The notes under the pieces are model-generated. The model was not told the origin of the DNA, ran no database searches, and was given only the letters and a program-made list of their open reading frames with translations. The position numbers and the translations under genes are program-made. Positions 46,572 through 56,980 of a stretch of DNA of 64,000 nt are shown here, piece after piece; within the stretch, counting starts at the first letter, position 1, and each line of letters opens with the position of its first letter. Origin of the DNA: Gigantopelta aegis (Eukaryota; Mollusca; Gastropoda; Neomphalida; Peltospiridae); contig NC_054699.1 in NCBI RefSeq assembly GCF_016097555.1, positions 2,834,293 to 2,898,292 on the forward strand, read 5' to 3'.

Positions 46572-47105
46572 GGAAAAATAATTGAGCAAACTCTTAGTTG
46601 GTATCTAAAGACACTATCAAAATAATTAAATTTAAATGAGGGTACGACAGTGTGACACACGGTAATTGATGGTTCAGTGTATTTGGTAGTTGGTTATATA
46701 TTTAGGGCCTTCTATTTATGTCGCCAGAAACGGTGATGCCAATTGCTCAAATACAGGGCATTATCCAGTGTCAGACCGATATCAAAACCAATATAACGGC
46801 GACATCTAATCCGTTTTTAATTGATGAACAAAAAAGGTATTATCTTGTATCGGCAGCTGTGACGTATTATCCAAACCGCTACACGTAACAGGCCAAGCCG
46901 AGTCATTGCATATGCGGTTACCATTAAATTTAAAGTGTTTTCCTGAAAAAGAAAGAAAGAAAAAAATCCACGATCGAGCGATAACGAGAGATGGGGGCAA
47001 ACCACTAGCCCTGCGGGCTATTGGTTTTGCGTTTCTCACTAGCCCGAACTTAAAAACCACTAGCCACGGGCGTCGGGCTAGCAGATTTGTCGAACTCTGC
47101 AAAGT
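46205..47105. mobile_element. CTAGCC-type palindromic element(s) around the poly-C tract
   Basis: AGTCACTAGCCACAGGGCTAG (first 20 bases shown in part at 46253) and AACCACTAGCCCTGCGGGCT (47000) with further CACTAGCCC copies suggest one large palindrome of about 900 bp, or two neighbouring elements of the family seen at 20583 and 58976. Confidence 0.4.
46505..46569. repeat. 65-base poly-C tract
   Basis: An uninterrupted run of about 65 C, followed by GGGG. It has i-motif/G-quadruplex potential; the length is likely unreliable in any assembly. Confidence 0.9.
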
Positions 47106-48379
47106 AACTTAAAGGTTACTTACCCCCCCCCCCCCCCCCCCCCACACACACAACATTGTCTACTTGTCTGGTGACTTCACATTCATGTACAATCTGTAGA
47201 TCTATAATAAATATGCTGCCCTAAATAGTTTGATTCCAAGGTTATAATATTATTCTTTAATTTAATTTTGTATTTAAAAAACATTTTTTGCACTTTTTAG
47301 TAGTTTGATCACATATTGTCAAACAGAATATAAATTATATTTTGACACAAAATTACATACATGTACAGGGGTCAGATTTTAATGGGGAGGGGTGGGAGGG
47401 AATGGCAAGTGTTGCCTTTAGTTTACATAATAAGTCAAATTAGCGCACTGGTACGGCAAAACATGTTACAAACTTGTGTGTGTGTGATTACTAAAAATTC
47501 AGGGGACAATATTTCTAAATCTGAGGAAACCGGAAGTCGGTTCACGTGGCTTTTACCTAGGTAACCAATTGTTCGGTTACGTGAATTATATTTTTTCGAG
47601 TCAATTTTAAGAGGATATTTTATAGAATGATTACAGACAGCCTCGACCTATTCCCGGATTTTGTTTTTGCATTATGCACATGCATACTGTGTGTAATGGG
47701 CACTACGCCTTTGAAATATATAGACATAATCATTTGGAGTGATTCCATTTTGCGTTGGCTATGCTACTTTCACTTTATTGATGGTACTTCTATACTACAG
47801 TGACGTTCCAAATGTTTGGTTTTTTAAATCTCATTATGCGATGTTAGTAATTTTTAATTTTTGTGACACTTTTGTATTCCTGTTTATGTTAAAACTGTTT
47901 TTAACATATGCAAAATTATAGCCAATCCAATATTATATCTACATATATACCTTTAAGAGATAAAATAGCAGTAGATAATTGAGCACATTTCTTTAAAACT
48001 TTTTAAAAAGTTTAGACTGGTCGCAAGTTACAACTGTTGCAATATAATGTTGTTTACTGGTTTGCTGCGCATCAAGTATTTAAAATTCAGCCTAAAACAT
48101 TTGTCGGAATACTAGTACTAGTAGTAGTATGTCTGGATGGATAAACTTCATGATTAGAGGAAGCTTGCAAGTTTTAATTTCTGAACGTTTACAGGTTATG
48201 ACGTAACCAATTTGCGGTTCGCGTAAATTTAATTTTGCGTAACCGACACACGAATAGAACGGCGGTTTGTGTGAAATATTGTGCCCTGAAAATTGTGATA
48301 AAGACTTGAAAGCAAATTGTTTCACCAAGCTGTCAATGTGTTCACAATTTTACAAATATTTTTCATAATTAAAAAACAG

Positions 48380-49120
48380 GACCAGGGGTGCAGAAATGGA
48401 AAATATTTCGCTAGCCCGTCAGACCAGAACCAACTAAAATTTACTGGCCTGCCAGAATTTCTAGTAGCCTGCCAGCCTGTAGAATATATATTTTATTGTT
48501 TAATAATATTATCATACATTGACAAAAACATTAATAACCACACTTTAGTAAGTGATCAACGTCAAGTGGCAAATGAAATCAAGACCCAAACCTTGATTGT
48601 CAATAAATTTTTATTATTCTGGTAATGATGAAGTTTTATTTCTTTCATATAGATTTACAAATTTTTTAACTTCAAGTGACATTCCACAAGTATTTAAAAG
48701 AACAATATATTCAAAACACACTGGCAACATACTATCAACATAAACAGGCCATTTGTAGGAAGTATTGGCCTTTGACCGGCTCTGTTTTAGGAATGTTGTG
48801 CTTGCGTATTTCAGAACTCCGAAGTCGTCTATTGACAACAATACACAATACATGTACCGCATTGACAGTAGTATTGTCAATGTGATACATGTATTGTGTA
48901 GTTTTTCATCATTCTGAACAATTTGTTAGAATGGTTGAAATTCTGGCAGGACTGATGCAGAGTCATGGATTCAATGCGCGCACACACACACATGCCAAAA
49001 AAAAAGCTCCAGTCCGTCAAAAAAAACCCCAGATTGCCCATTGGACTGGTAGTTTAATTTTTTAATTTGTCTGTCAGAATTTTTACTCTCATTTGGTGAG
49101 TGGGCGAATACTTTCTACAC
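48380..49120. mobile_element. Large foldback element with a small hairpin at its centre
   Basis: The left end (GGGGTGCAGAAATGGAAAAT...TCGCTAGCCCGTC) and the right end (read inverted: GGGTGTAGAAAGTATTCGCC) are similar. Inside, AAATTTACTGGCCTGCCAGAATTT and GAAATTCTGGCAGG are inverted. The midpoint is a 57-nt hairpin at 48843-48899. Confidence 0.5.
48843..48899. repeat. Near-perfect 57-nt hairpin
   Basis: ACACAATACATGTA / TACATGTATTGTGT and CATTGACA / TGTCAATG pair around a short loop, with one 3-nt internal mismatch (CCG/TGA). Its central place in the surrounding foldback element explains it better than a microRNA. Confidence 0.7.
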
Positions 49121-49552
49121 CCATCCACATTTGCCATCCTTGCCGTGGTAAACTTTAAACCCACTTAACTGTTACTAGTAAATACTTTCTGCACCCACCC
49201 ACATTTGCCATCCTTGCCGTGGTAAACTTTAAACCCACTTAACTGTTACTAGTAAATACTTTCTGCACCCACTCACATTTGCCATCCTTGCCGTGGTAAA
49301 CTTTAAACCCACTTAACTGTTACTAGTAAATACTTTCTGCACCCACCCACATTTGCCATCCTTGCCGTGGTAAACTTTAAACCCACTTAACTGTTACTAG
49401 TAAATACTTTCTGCACCCACCCACATTTGCCATCCTTGCCGTGGTAAACTTTAAACCCACTTAACTGTTACTAGTAAATACTTTCTGCACCCACCCACAT
49501 TTGCCATCCTTGCCGTGGTAAACTTTAAACCCACTTAACTATTACTAGTAAA
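49106..49552. repeat. 74-bp minisatellite, 6 copies, next to MED12 exon 2
   Basis: TGCCGTGGTA recurs at 49141, 49215, 49289, 49363, 49437 and 49511. The unit begins AATACTTTCTGCACCC, which is the right end of the foldback element before it, followed by ACCCACATTTGCCATCC and TTAACTGTTACTAGTA. The array ends 50 bases before the exon 2 acceptor. Confidence 0.95.
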
Positions 49553-49602
49553 TAAATTTGTTCCGACATCTGCATAAATTTGTTTTCATTGATATATTTC
49601 AG

Positions 49603-49665
49603 GATGAACTCAATCAGACGAGTGTTAAGCTTGGATTCCAGAATCCACTCATGGTGGCTAATGAG
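49603..49665 (+). CDS. MED12: MED12, exon 2
   Basis: Acceptor TTGATATATTTCAG|GATGAA, donor AATGAG|GTGAGG; 21 codons, phase 0/0. It encodes DELNQTSVKLGFQNPLMVAN then E, aligned with human DELTALNVKQGFNNQP. This is the region that contacts and activates Cyclin C-CDK8. Human hotspot residues L36 and G44 have identical counterparts here (L35, G43), while human Q43 corresponds to Leu42. Confidence 0.9.
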
Positions 49666-49837
49666 GTGAGGTTTTTTTTACTCAAAAACATTGAGGAAGT
49701 TAAAGACCAGATTCAGTGCACAGCAGTGTTAAATTTATATAAGCACATGTACGCCTATTGTGAAATCAATCTAAAATCATCCTCATCAGCAGGCCCATTG
49801 GGTTATTTCACGTTCAAGCCAGTGCCTAACAACTCTG

Positions 49838-50025
49838 ACTGGCCTCGGTGGTGTCACGGTTAAGCCATCGGACATAAGGCTGGTAGGTACATGCCACTAC
49901 ACCCCCTTCTCTCTCACTAACCAGCTAACAACTAACCCACTGTCCTGGACAGACATCCCAGATAGCCGAGGTGTGTGCCCAGGACAGCGTGCTTGAACCT
50001 TAATATAAGCACAAAAATAAGTTGA
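49838..50025 (+). repeat. SINE family 2 inserted next to a SINE family 1 fragment (MED12 intron 2)
   Basis: It starts TGGCCTCGGTGGTGTCACGG and ends CCTTAATATAAGCACAAAAA. Immediately before it is a family 1 fragment (CAGCAGGCCCATTGGGTTAT). AACAACTC before the head and after the tail may be a short target duplication. Confidence 0.75.
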
Positions 50026-50321
50026 AATTAAATCAACAACTCGTTATTTTGAGCCAATTTATAATGAAATTCCATCATTGCTAAATAAAATGCAATCACT
50101 CATTGTATTTTGACCCTCTGTGAAGGATTCGTATTTAGTATTATGTAGCGATCACCGAAAATTGTATAGTAGTGTATGACATGATACTGGACAAAATGTA
50201 TCCTGTTACCTCTTTTTGGTGCTTTGCTTAAATAGCATGTGTTGTGAATTGGTGAAAGAAGCTACATTTAAATGCTAGTGTAGAAGTAAAAAAAACCCTT
50301 AACATATCTTTTCTTTTGTAG

Positions 50322-50360
50322 TGTGAATCTGAGAAGGATTCCGACATCAGCATTGAGAAA
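50322..50360 (+). CDS. MED12: MED12, exon 3
   Basis: Acceptor CTTTTCTTTTGTAG|TGTGAA, donor GAGAAA|GTAAGT; 13 codons (CESEKDSDISIEK), phase 0/0. It falls in the variable stretch after the CDK8-activating segment, where human MED12 has SGDEHGSAK. Acidic and short. Confidence 0.8.
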
Positions 50361-50784
50361 GTAAGTCTCCACAATTTATCTATACTCTGGTCCTGTCTCA
50401 TTAAAAGGTTGGGGGGGGGGGGGATTTGTTTGGCTTACTGTAAAAAGTAAAAGGAAAGTGCTTTGGAAGTAACAAAACAAATCTCAACTATTACATATTA
50501 GTTATATAGGGACAGATTAACAAAAGAATAAACAGATATAAAGTTTTGTAGGATAAACCAGTGGAGAAAACACTGAGTAAATATTGCTAGTTTTATTTGT
50601 ATCTGAATCATGGTTTTGGAATTTAGAGAAACCAATATTGTAACACCAAGTTTTTCTCTCGTTCTCTCATATATGTTGAAATAACTGAATATATTTTAGC
50701 CATATTACAGATTTTAAAATGTGTTGTGTAATCAGACAAATCTTCCAATTGGTTATTTATTACGTGTTTTGATGTTCTTGTCAG

Positions 50785-50886
50785 TTCGGGACCTGCCTCA
50801 GTTCCATCATCACGAAGAAGATTGAAATCAACACACTGCAGGACACGAAGAAGCGACACCAGATTACGGTGAAAGACACATGGCCA
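50785..50886 (+). CDS. MED12: MED12, exon 4
   Basis: Acceptor GATGTTCTTGTCAG|TTCGGG, donor TGGCCA|GTAAGT; 34 codons, phase 0/0. FGTCLSSIITKKIEINTLQD then TKKRHQITVKDTWP aligns with human [20 protein letters not shown] and the following DNFWP. Confidence 0.9.
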
Positions 50887-51431
50887 GTAAGTACATACGT
50901 CGGTAATTGATGCGTGCACTGTCAATATCTTAATAATGTGCGATGTAAGTGAGTTTTAGTTTGATATTATTTTCTATAGACAGGTACACGGTTGCTGATC
51001 AACCTGAAATGTACAGGTACTTGTACATATATACAGGGTTCATATGGTTAATTCAAGGACAGTGATTGAAAATGAGAATTGTTTGACAGTTAATTTTCAC
51101 CCATTGAAATAATTATTTTTCTCTCATTTAAAATTAAAATAAATGTAACAAGAAGTCAGCAATATTGTAAAATTATAAAATTAAGTTGATGAATACAGAA
51201 TTTCTTTTTTCAAAACCCTAAACAGGTTATGGCAAAATGGAAAGTCATGGAATTTGATTGACAACAAAGGTGTGACCTGTGTATATAAATAAATATATTA
51301 AGAGAATTCTTTATCTTGTTTCTTGGTACAGTGTTTTAAAAGTAAACATTGGATACATGATTTTTAATGAGGTAAAATACATGTTGCAGTTGCTTAGAAA
51401 TTTATCTTCTGTTTTGTTTTTTGTGTTGCAG

Positions 51432-51512
51432 GCTGCCAAAAACAAAGCGACGATGGAAGTTTGGTTTAAGGACCTGGCCGGAAGCAAACCGTTAGCTCAG
51501 CTCAGTCGTAAG
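51432..51512 (+). CDS. MED12: MED12, exon 5
   Basis: Acceptor TTTTTTGTGTTGCAG|GCTGCC, donor CGTAAG|GTCAGT; 27 codons, phase 0/0. It contains VWFKDLAGSKPLAQLSRK, matching human TWFTDLAGTKPLTQLAKK, the start of the Pfam Med12 domain. Confidence 0.93.
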
Positions 51513-51918
51513 GTCAGTTGGTGTATAAATTATTAAAGTGCTGTGCCAGACCATACACTAAAATTTCAAATTCAACAATTAAATGCTTTCTTAATTCATT
51601 GCAATAATATTTTACACCGATATGTAAATCAATAATTACGAAAATGCCCCATAAAAGTATTAAAACATCACTCCCGTAGAACACTGACGGAAACGACCGA
51701 GTAAAATTCTCGGTAAAAACATTTGCCTGTAAATAGCCATGACGTCATGAAGGGAACACGCTTCACAGAAACCTACCACGAGACGACTTTCAGCGCAAGC
51801 GAAAGTGGGACCGACAGCGACTGCCAAGCTCATTGATCATGCGATTCTTCTTTCGATGATGAATAGTGTAGTAATGACGACTGGACTAATATTTGTGCAA
51901 CACAAAAAAATAATGCCT

Positions 51919-51969
51919 TATCAGTTTGAACCTGGAACATCTTCCGATGAACCACCGGCCTGACAGATG
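51919..51969 (+). pseudogene. PYQFEP reading frame in transposon copy B
   Basis: MPYQFEPGTSSDEPPA is read before a TGA. The hexapeptide PYQFEP is also present in the other TTAA element on its opposite strand, with different synonymous codons. It resembles the P-Y-x-F-E-P start of the invertebrate proteins annotated as P2X purinoceptor 7-like (P2RX7 C-terminal domain family). That link rests on a short motif recalled from the family, so it is tentative. Confidence 0.35.
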
Positions 51970-52084
51970 ACGATGAAAATGGTCGTGGAGACAGCTTACC
52001 ACTAATTTACAACTTTTATTCTTGTTTTGTTCTTTAGCTTTTGGTGCGAATTATTTTGCTACACTGTATGTTCTAATACTTGTG

Positions 52085-52680
52085 ATGTAGTAGAGAAGAC
52101 GATAAATAACTCTTGAATTCTACGAGTCGAGTGGACCCGATATCGGTAATTTTAAGAAATAAACAAAAACGACTTTTAGTCCGTCCCCATCCCTCTATGA
52201 AGATAGGGGTTTTTATGAACAATTTCAGTTTAGTTTGACGTAAAAAAAAAAAGTAAGTGTTTTGGAAATAACAAAACAATACTATTTTTTGTGTGTAGTT
52301 GTGAAAACAGTCTGCTCAGAAATAAATAACTTATTTTAATTTTAAGAAATAAACAAAAACGACTTTTAGTCCGTCCCATCCATGAAGATATTTTTGTGCG
52401 AATAATTTCAGTTTAGTTTGACGTAAAAAAAAAAAAAGTAAAAGTGTTTTGGAAATAACAAAACAATACTATTTTTTTGTGTGCAGTTGTGAAAACAGTC
52501 TGCTCAGAAATAAATAACTTATAGCACATTCCATAGTATGAAAAAAGGTTTTCTTTGTGGGAAGGTATAGTAAAATTAATTTAATGTATTTATAGTCTGT
52601 TTTACAGGGAACGCCTTTTTTCATACTATGGAATTTACAAGTCATTTATTTCTGAGCCGATTGTTTTCTAAGATGCATAC
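52085..52680. repeat. Duplicated segment inside transposon copy B, with palindromic end
   Basis: AAATAAACAAAAACGACTTTT...GTCCGTCCC...CAGTTTAGTTTGACGTAAAA...GTGTTTTGGAAATAACAAAA...CAGTCTGCTCAGAAATAAATAAC occurs twice (first about 52156-52335, then 52345-52522). CATTCCATAGTATGAAAAAA (52528) and its inverse TTTTTTCATACTATGGAATT (52615) close the second copy. The same repeat family occurs at 15660-15815 and 35490-35630. Confidence 0.7.
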
Positions 52681-52786
52681 AAAATTAGCTTCTTTTTTCT
52701 TCTTTTTTTTTACAAAAAAACCCCTACATTTTTGTAGGATGGGACGGACTAGGCTATAGATACTTACTTGTTTGTACTTTATTATT

Positions 52787-53266
52787 TTAATGTTTTCGAA
52801 CTGTAAAGAAAAATCTCACAAATGAACGAGATGCAAACGACAACAAATCGGATCTCGATGATTGCACAAACCGTGCATGGAAAAACAAACTGACCGGAGG
52901 TGAAAGCATAACGCAATTTGGGACATTGACGATATGCACCCCAAAGTCGTTTCGGTGTGGATGGCATCGGCTGTTGTCATTTGTTTTGTGTCGCAGAAAA
53001 ATTGTTGGTACGGCATCTTTTTTTAAAAGCCATAACACATGGTATTCCCATATCTCGCTTAAGCCGACAAGCCAGTTCGGACGAATCGAAAATAAAGTGC
53101 CTGCAGTCAACGGTCTCCGGCATTTTCTTCCTGTCCAGTATTTTCACGTTGTTTTAATCAAATTTACACACAGATTATTCACAGCAACATTACTAGGAAA
53201 TGCGTGAAGACTAAATTTATCGGCTTTTGTATTGCTACAGCCGCCAACAACACGCCGTTTAACCAT
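52787..53266 (-). pseudogene. Decayed THAP zinc-finger domain in transposon copy B
   Basis: From the Met at 53266 the minus strand reads MVKRRVVGGCSNTKADKFSL and HAFPSN, the start of a THAP finger (early Cys, then F-x-x-H/F-P). A TGA interrupts at 53144-53146. The middle (VDCRHFIFDS, in another frame) resembles the C-x-x-H-F end of the finger with one residue missing. The closing LKKDAVPTIF is the usual AVPTIF box of THAP domains and lies back in the first frame. It has at least one stop and frame changes, so it is not functional. Confidence 0.6.
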
Positions 53267-53544
53267 AATAAACACAAAAGAAGCAATGAATAATGGCGCT
53301 GACTATCGAAAGGAGTTCCCTTCGTGACGTCACGGATCAAATCTTACGGAAATTCCCGAAACGAATTCAGCTGGTTCTGTTTTTCAGGGGAATATTTTTA
53401 AATGGAAAATATACCGTTATATAATTTTTTTACATTTTTTTTTTTAATTTTCTAATCATATTAACTAATATCTTGATTGATATAGCTCAATACATCATAC
53501 ATCTGGAACAGCACTTTAACTTTCTACCTCCTCCATGTTGCCTG

Positions 53545-53702
53545 TGATATGTGCTATCCTGTCTATGGGATGGTGCATAGAAAAAATCCCTTGCTGCTAA
53601 TTGAAAAGAGTAGCCCATGAAGTGGCAACAGCGGCTGTCTGACGACATATAACTGTAAATAAAATATGTTGATTGTGTCGTTAAATAAACCATTTCCTTC
53701 CT
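53545..53702 (+). repeat. SINE family 1, 5'-truncated
   Basis: GATATGTGCTATCCTGTCTA, TCCCTTGCTGCTAATTG, AGCCCATGAAGTGGC and GTGTCGTTAAATAAACCATT. Confidence 0.75.
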
Positions 53703-54151
53703 TCCTCCATGTTAAAATCTGTTATAAGAGATCAGGCACATGAGAACAATCATTTCATTTCTTCATCCCTCGTGCGTTTGGAATTTTGCAGAACCCATTT
53801 TTGGTTTGCATCTTAAATTTATTAAATCATTTGCTTGGTCTTAACAGGTTATGTAAAAAAAACACCCAGAAATGGGTTGTGAGAACATGTTTTTTCGTAA
53901 ATGGATTATACAGTGAAACACTTCTAACCCGGAGATCCTTTAGACTAAGACAATTGTAAGGTTTTAAGAGAGATCCGGTTTCGGGAGGTTACATTCTGTA
54001 CTGGTTTTTAAAAAGGAACTCTGTAAAGCATCCAATTTGGGGGTGGGGGGTTGGGGAATTCCGGTTTACAGAGGGTCTGGTCTTGAGAGGTTTCACTGTA
54101 CACATTTTGAAATCTCAGAGGTTTGTGCTCAAGTGTCCACAGTGTACATAG

Positions 54152-55285
54152 CAGGGGTGGGGGAAAAGCCATTTTTTACCGGTCTGGGACCGATTCTCGA
54201 TCTCTGAGACCGAAATTATTTTTGAAAAACGCGCGTTTGCCGGTCCCACTTTTGTCATTCTTGTCGGTCCGAAGCACCTGTCCATTTCTATTATTGGAAC
54301 AAATTCCTATCGGTCAAGTGGACCAGCCAGCCCAGACATCGGTATCTCGTGCATGATTTAAGATAATAAATAAATAGTGGTCAATATGGCTGGTGTTTCA
54401 GACATTTGTGATTTTAAAGTCTGCCTAAGTATATCGCCAGTCACTGAAGTTGGACCTACAGTAGTGTCAATCGACTGCCACTAGGCTAGACATTTATCAA
54501 AGTCGCTGAGCCGGTCAAGAGATTAAACAGACGTTAACGATAGCACCATTCTTGGTTTAGAAAGCCATCAAGGTATTACACTCCAATTAAAACAAAGGAC
54601 CCAGAATTTGCAACTGGTTACAATCAACACCTGTCAACACCTGTGTACGGAGCTGTCGGGTCGAGTGTCCTAGTCTGAAAGCAAGAGGCTTTTGTGCAAT
54701 ACAAACTGCTTAAAATAGCATAAAATATAATGAAATAATCTATAAATGTATTTATTGTTGACTGTTCAATGTAGTGTATCCAATAATTATAAAGGATTTT
54801 AAAATTAACAAAAGGTTTCCACCTTTTTTTTAACAAGTGGGAGTAAGCAGAACAGCTACATGTACTGTTATCTCAAGAGCCAGTAGAGGTCAAATTTCAT
54901 CCAATCAGTGATTACGTTATTACTCTCTTTGTCTAAACATGTGCTAGCTTAGGCTGTCAAACGCTTCGAACTGTGCCATCTTTTATTAATTTTCAGGACA
55001 CAGTACTGAATACTCATACTTTTTATACATATATGGGAATTAAAATTCATAACTTTTATTCCTTTTTTATATTATTTATTCTATTATGTAAAATATATAC
55101 AATTTGTGGGGTTTTTCACTGATCATTATTGTGTGATTAAAAAAAAATTCTTCATGTTTTCATGTTTATCGTTTCGCATTCATGATTCAAGATAAAACTA
55201 TACAAATATCACTGATTTAAAAAAAAAAACCCACACTATTTGGCAAATATCGCTTTTTAAATGTTTTTGTTTTTTTATTCGTTTC

Positions 55286-55324
<39 letters not shown>

Positions 55325-55380
55325 CGGTAGTGACGACATTAAGTGGGACCGATTGACAATTTTATTTTTCCCCACCCCTG
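54152..55380. mobile_element. Non-autonomous hAT-like element with perfect 8-bp target duplication
   Basis: GTACATAG occurs at 54144-54151 and 55381-55388. The ends CAGGGGTGGGGGAAAA and TTTTTCCCCACCCCTG are inverted copies. An 8-bp duplication and CAGGG ends are standard for hAT transposons. The 1229-bp interior holds GGTCTGGGACCGATTCTCG-like repeats and a CA tract, but no recognisable transposase. Confidence 0.85.
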
Positions 55381-55516
55381 GTACATAGGCAATGAAAACT
55401 ATTACCTACCATCTCAGGTTATAATATACTCAATGAAATTAAGGGCCAGTAGACGTTTTGGTAAATGTTTGCTAGTATTATATTGTGAGCAAGTTTTGGG
55501 TAAATTTTACTTCCAG

Positions 55517-55676
55517 GTTCCTATGTTCAACAAGAAAGAGGAAATCTTCATCACTCTGTGTGAATATCAAGTTCCGATGGTTCGTGCTGCCTGGCTCATC
55601 AAGATGACTGCAGCTCACAGCATTCAGACACAGGAGACGCGCGTACGAAGAAAACAGGCGGTCGATCCATCACAAG
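55517..55676 (+). CDS. MED12: MED12, exon 6
   Basis: Acceptor TTTACTTCCAG|GTTCCT, donor CACAAG|GTACGG; 53 codons plus one base (phase 0 to 1). VPMFNKKEEIFITLCEYQVP and MVRAAWLIKMTAAHS align with human [20 protein letters not shown] and VMRAAWLIKMTCAYY, completing the Med12 domain. The donor lies inside the target duplication of the SINE that begins 4 bases downstream. Confidence 0.93.
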
Positions 55677-55679
55677 GTA

Positions 55680-55999
55680 CGGGGCCGGACGTAGCTCAGT
55701 AGTATTATACTCGCCTGATGCGCCATAGATCTTGGATCGATCCCCGTCAGTGGGCCCATTGGGCTATTTCTCATTCCAGCCAGTGCACCACGACTGGTGC
55801 AACATATGCTGTGGTATGTATTGTCCTGTCTGTGGGATGGTGCGTATAAAAGGTCCCTTGCTGTTAATCGAAAAGAGTAGCCCATGAAGTGGCCAGTGGG
55901 TTTCCTCTTTCAATATCTATGTGGTCCTTGACCATATGTCCGACACCATATAACCGTAAATAAAATGTGTTGAGTTCATCATTAAATAAACCATTTTCT
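55680..55999 (+). repeat. SINE family 1 inserted at the exon 6 donor
   Basis: It is full length (CGGGGCCGGACGTAGCTCAG to TAAATAAACCATTTTCT). The flanks TCCATCACAAGGTA (55666-55679) and TCCATCATAAAGTA (56000-56013) form a 14-bp target duplication with two mismatches. The left flank contains the last 11 bases of exon 6 and the GTA of its donor. Confidence 0.9.
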
Positions 56000-56013
56000 T
56001 CCATCATAAAGTA

Positions 56014-56792
56014 ATAATTCTAACTGGTCTAACTCAGCTGTCATAAATTAGATGTCATTGTTGAACTAACGATACAGGACACAATATTGTGAATAAAACA
56101 CTTGCCTAACTCATGTCTTTTTGCAAGTAGATTATTTTGCCAGCACCTGGCTGTCATTGTGACATAAATCTTTATTTTACAGACCCTGTAAAATTAGTTA
56201 CTGATGATCAAAACTATAAACTATAACCTTGTTTAGGACTGTTAGCCTGTGTGACAATGACAGGTTTCATCTCTCGCCATCAAATATTGAAATATCCATG
56301 TGTCGCACAAATCTAATTTTGGGTAACATATTTTCCATTCACGGATTAAATTACTCTCTAGTGTGGTCAAACTAAGCCCACAGCTAAAAACGGATGAAGA
56401 CTGACACGTGTGTGGCATGGTTCGCCACAAAAGACAAACACCTGTTGCAATTGGATAAAGAGATTAGGGTTGTGAAGGCGGACAGAATGAAGTTAAAAGA
56501 TAGGAGGAGCTACCTGATCAAGAAGAAATAAATTGGAATTCCAACGAGAGAAAGGAAATGGGGCAATGTGATTAATCTCTTCCCCCAAATGGACCCCCCC
56601 CCCCCCCAAAAAAAAAAAACTGAAAACATCACTGCTAATTCCAGAATTAGAAAACTGGCATGTGTTGCATTTTGGAAATTAATTCTTCCTGTCATAATTT
56701 TTTCTTTTCAACATCACCTGTCCTCAAACAAGTGCACTCCTCCCCCCCCCCTTAAACATCATGTTTTCTCCAATTTGTGTAATTATTTGCAG
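56014..56792. other. MED12 intron 6, part after the SINE
   Basis: Includes a pair of related segments (CAGGTTTCATCTCTCGCC near 56261 and inverted blocks near 56500), poly-C/poly-A near 56594-56619 and a poly-C tract at 56742. No exon is visible. Confidence 0.6.
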
Positions 56793-56980
56793 ACTGGACG
56801 TCATCGCTGAACAAGTTTCTGAAGGACCAGCTCCAGAAGGTACAGGATCACTACCACGGGGGGTCGACAGGACCACAGACGAGTTTCCTGACCGCGACCC
56901 AGGCCCCGTCACAGGTTGATCTCGAGACGGCCCTCAAACACTGGCATTTCTGTTGTCGTCTCGCACGACACATGTTCAAT
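56793..56980 (+). CDS. MED12: MED12, exon 7
   Basis: Acceptor TAATTATTTGCAG|ACTGGA, donor TTCAAT|GTAAGT; phase 1 to 0 (G|AC = Asp). It reads DWTSSLNKFLKDQLQKVQDH onwards, with DLETALKHWHFCCRLARHMF at its end. Human MED12 has [20 protein letters not shown] and [20 protein letters not shown]. The QLQK and W residues are conserved; the linker differs. Confidence 0.93.

Larger units (their letters stand above)
44802..49602. other. MED12 intron 1
   Basis: 4.8 kb with a GC-run pair near 45183-45210, a 65-base C tract at 46505, CTAGCC-type elements (46240-46320, 46990-47100), a hairpin element at about 48380-49120 and a 74-bp minisatellite just before exon 2. No further exon is visible. Confidence 0.85.
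51533..53519 (-). mobile_element. TTAA-flanked DNA transposon (Kolobok-like) with THAP and PYQFEP frames, copy B
   Basis: TTAA stands at both ends, with inverted termini AGTGCTGTGCCAGACCATAC (left) and AGTGCTGTTCCAGATGTATG (right, inverted). On the plus strand near 51919 is MPYQFEPGTSSDEPPA followed by a stop. On the minus strand from 53266 is a decayed THAP domain (see separate entries). TTAA duplications and THAP domains are typical of Kolobok transposons; I infer the superfamily from these two traits. The catalytic core is not visible, so the copy is probably internally deleted. It lies opposite in orientation to copy A at 60810-63378. Confidence 0.65.
51513..55516. other. MED12 intron 5, carrying two DNA transposons
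   Basis: A TTAA element (51533-53519) begins 20 bases past the exon 5 donor, followed by a SINE fragment (53545-53702) and a hAT-like element (54152-55380). Little original intron sequence remains outside the insertions. Confidence 0.85.

Noticed and set aside
48843..48899. microRNA precursor
   Set aside because: The hairpin is the exact midpoint of a larger foldback element, which explains it without a microRNA gene.
52787..53110. 107-codon minus-strand frame as an intact gene
   Set aside because: Its useful similarity is to the end of a THAP domain whose start lies upstream beyond a stop and a frame change, so it is part of a dead transposon gene.
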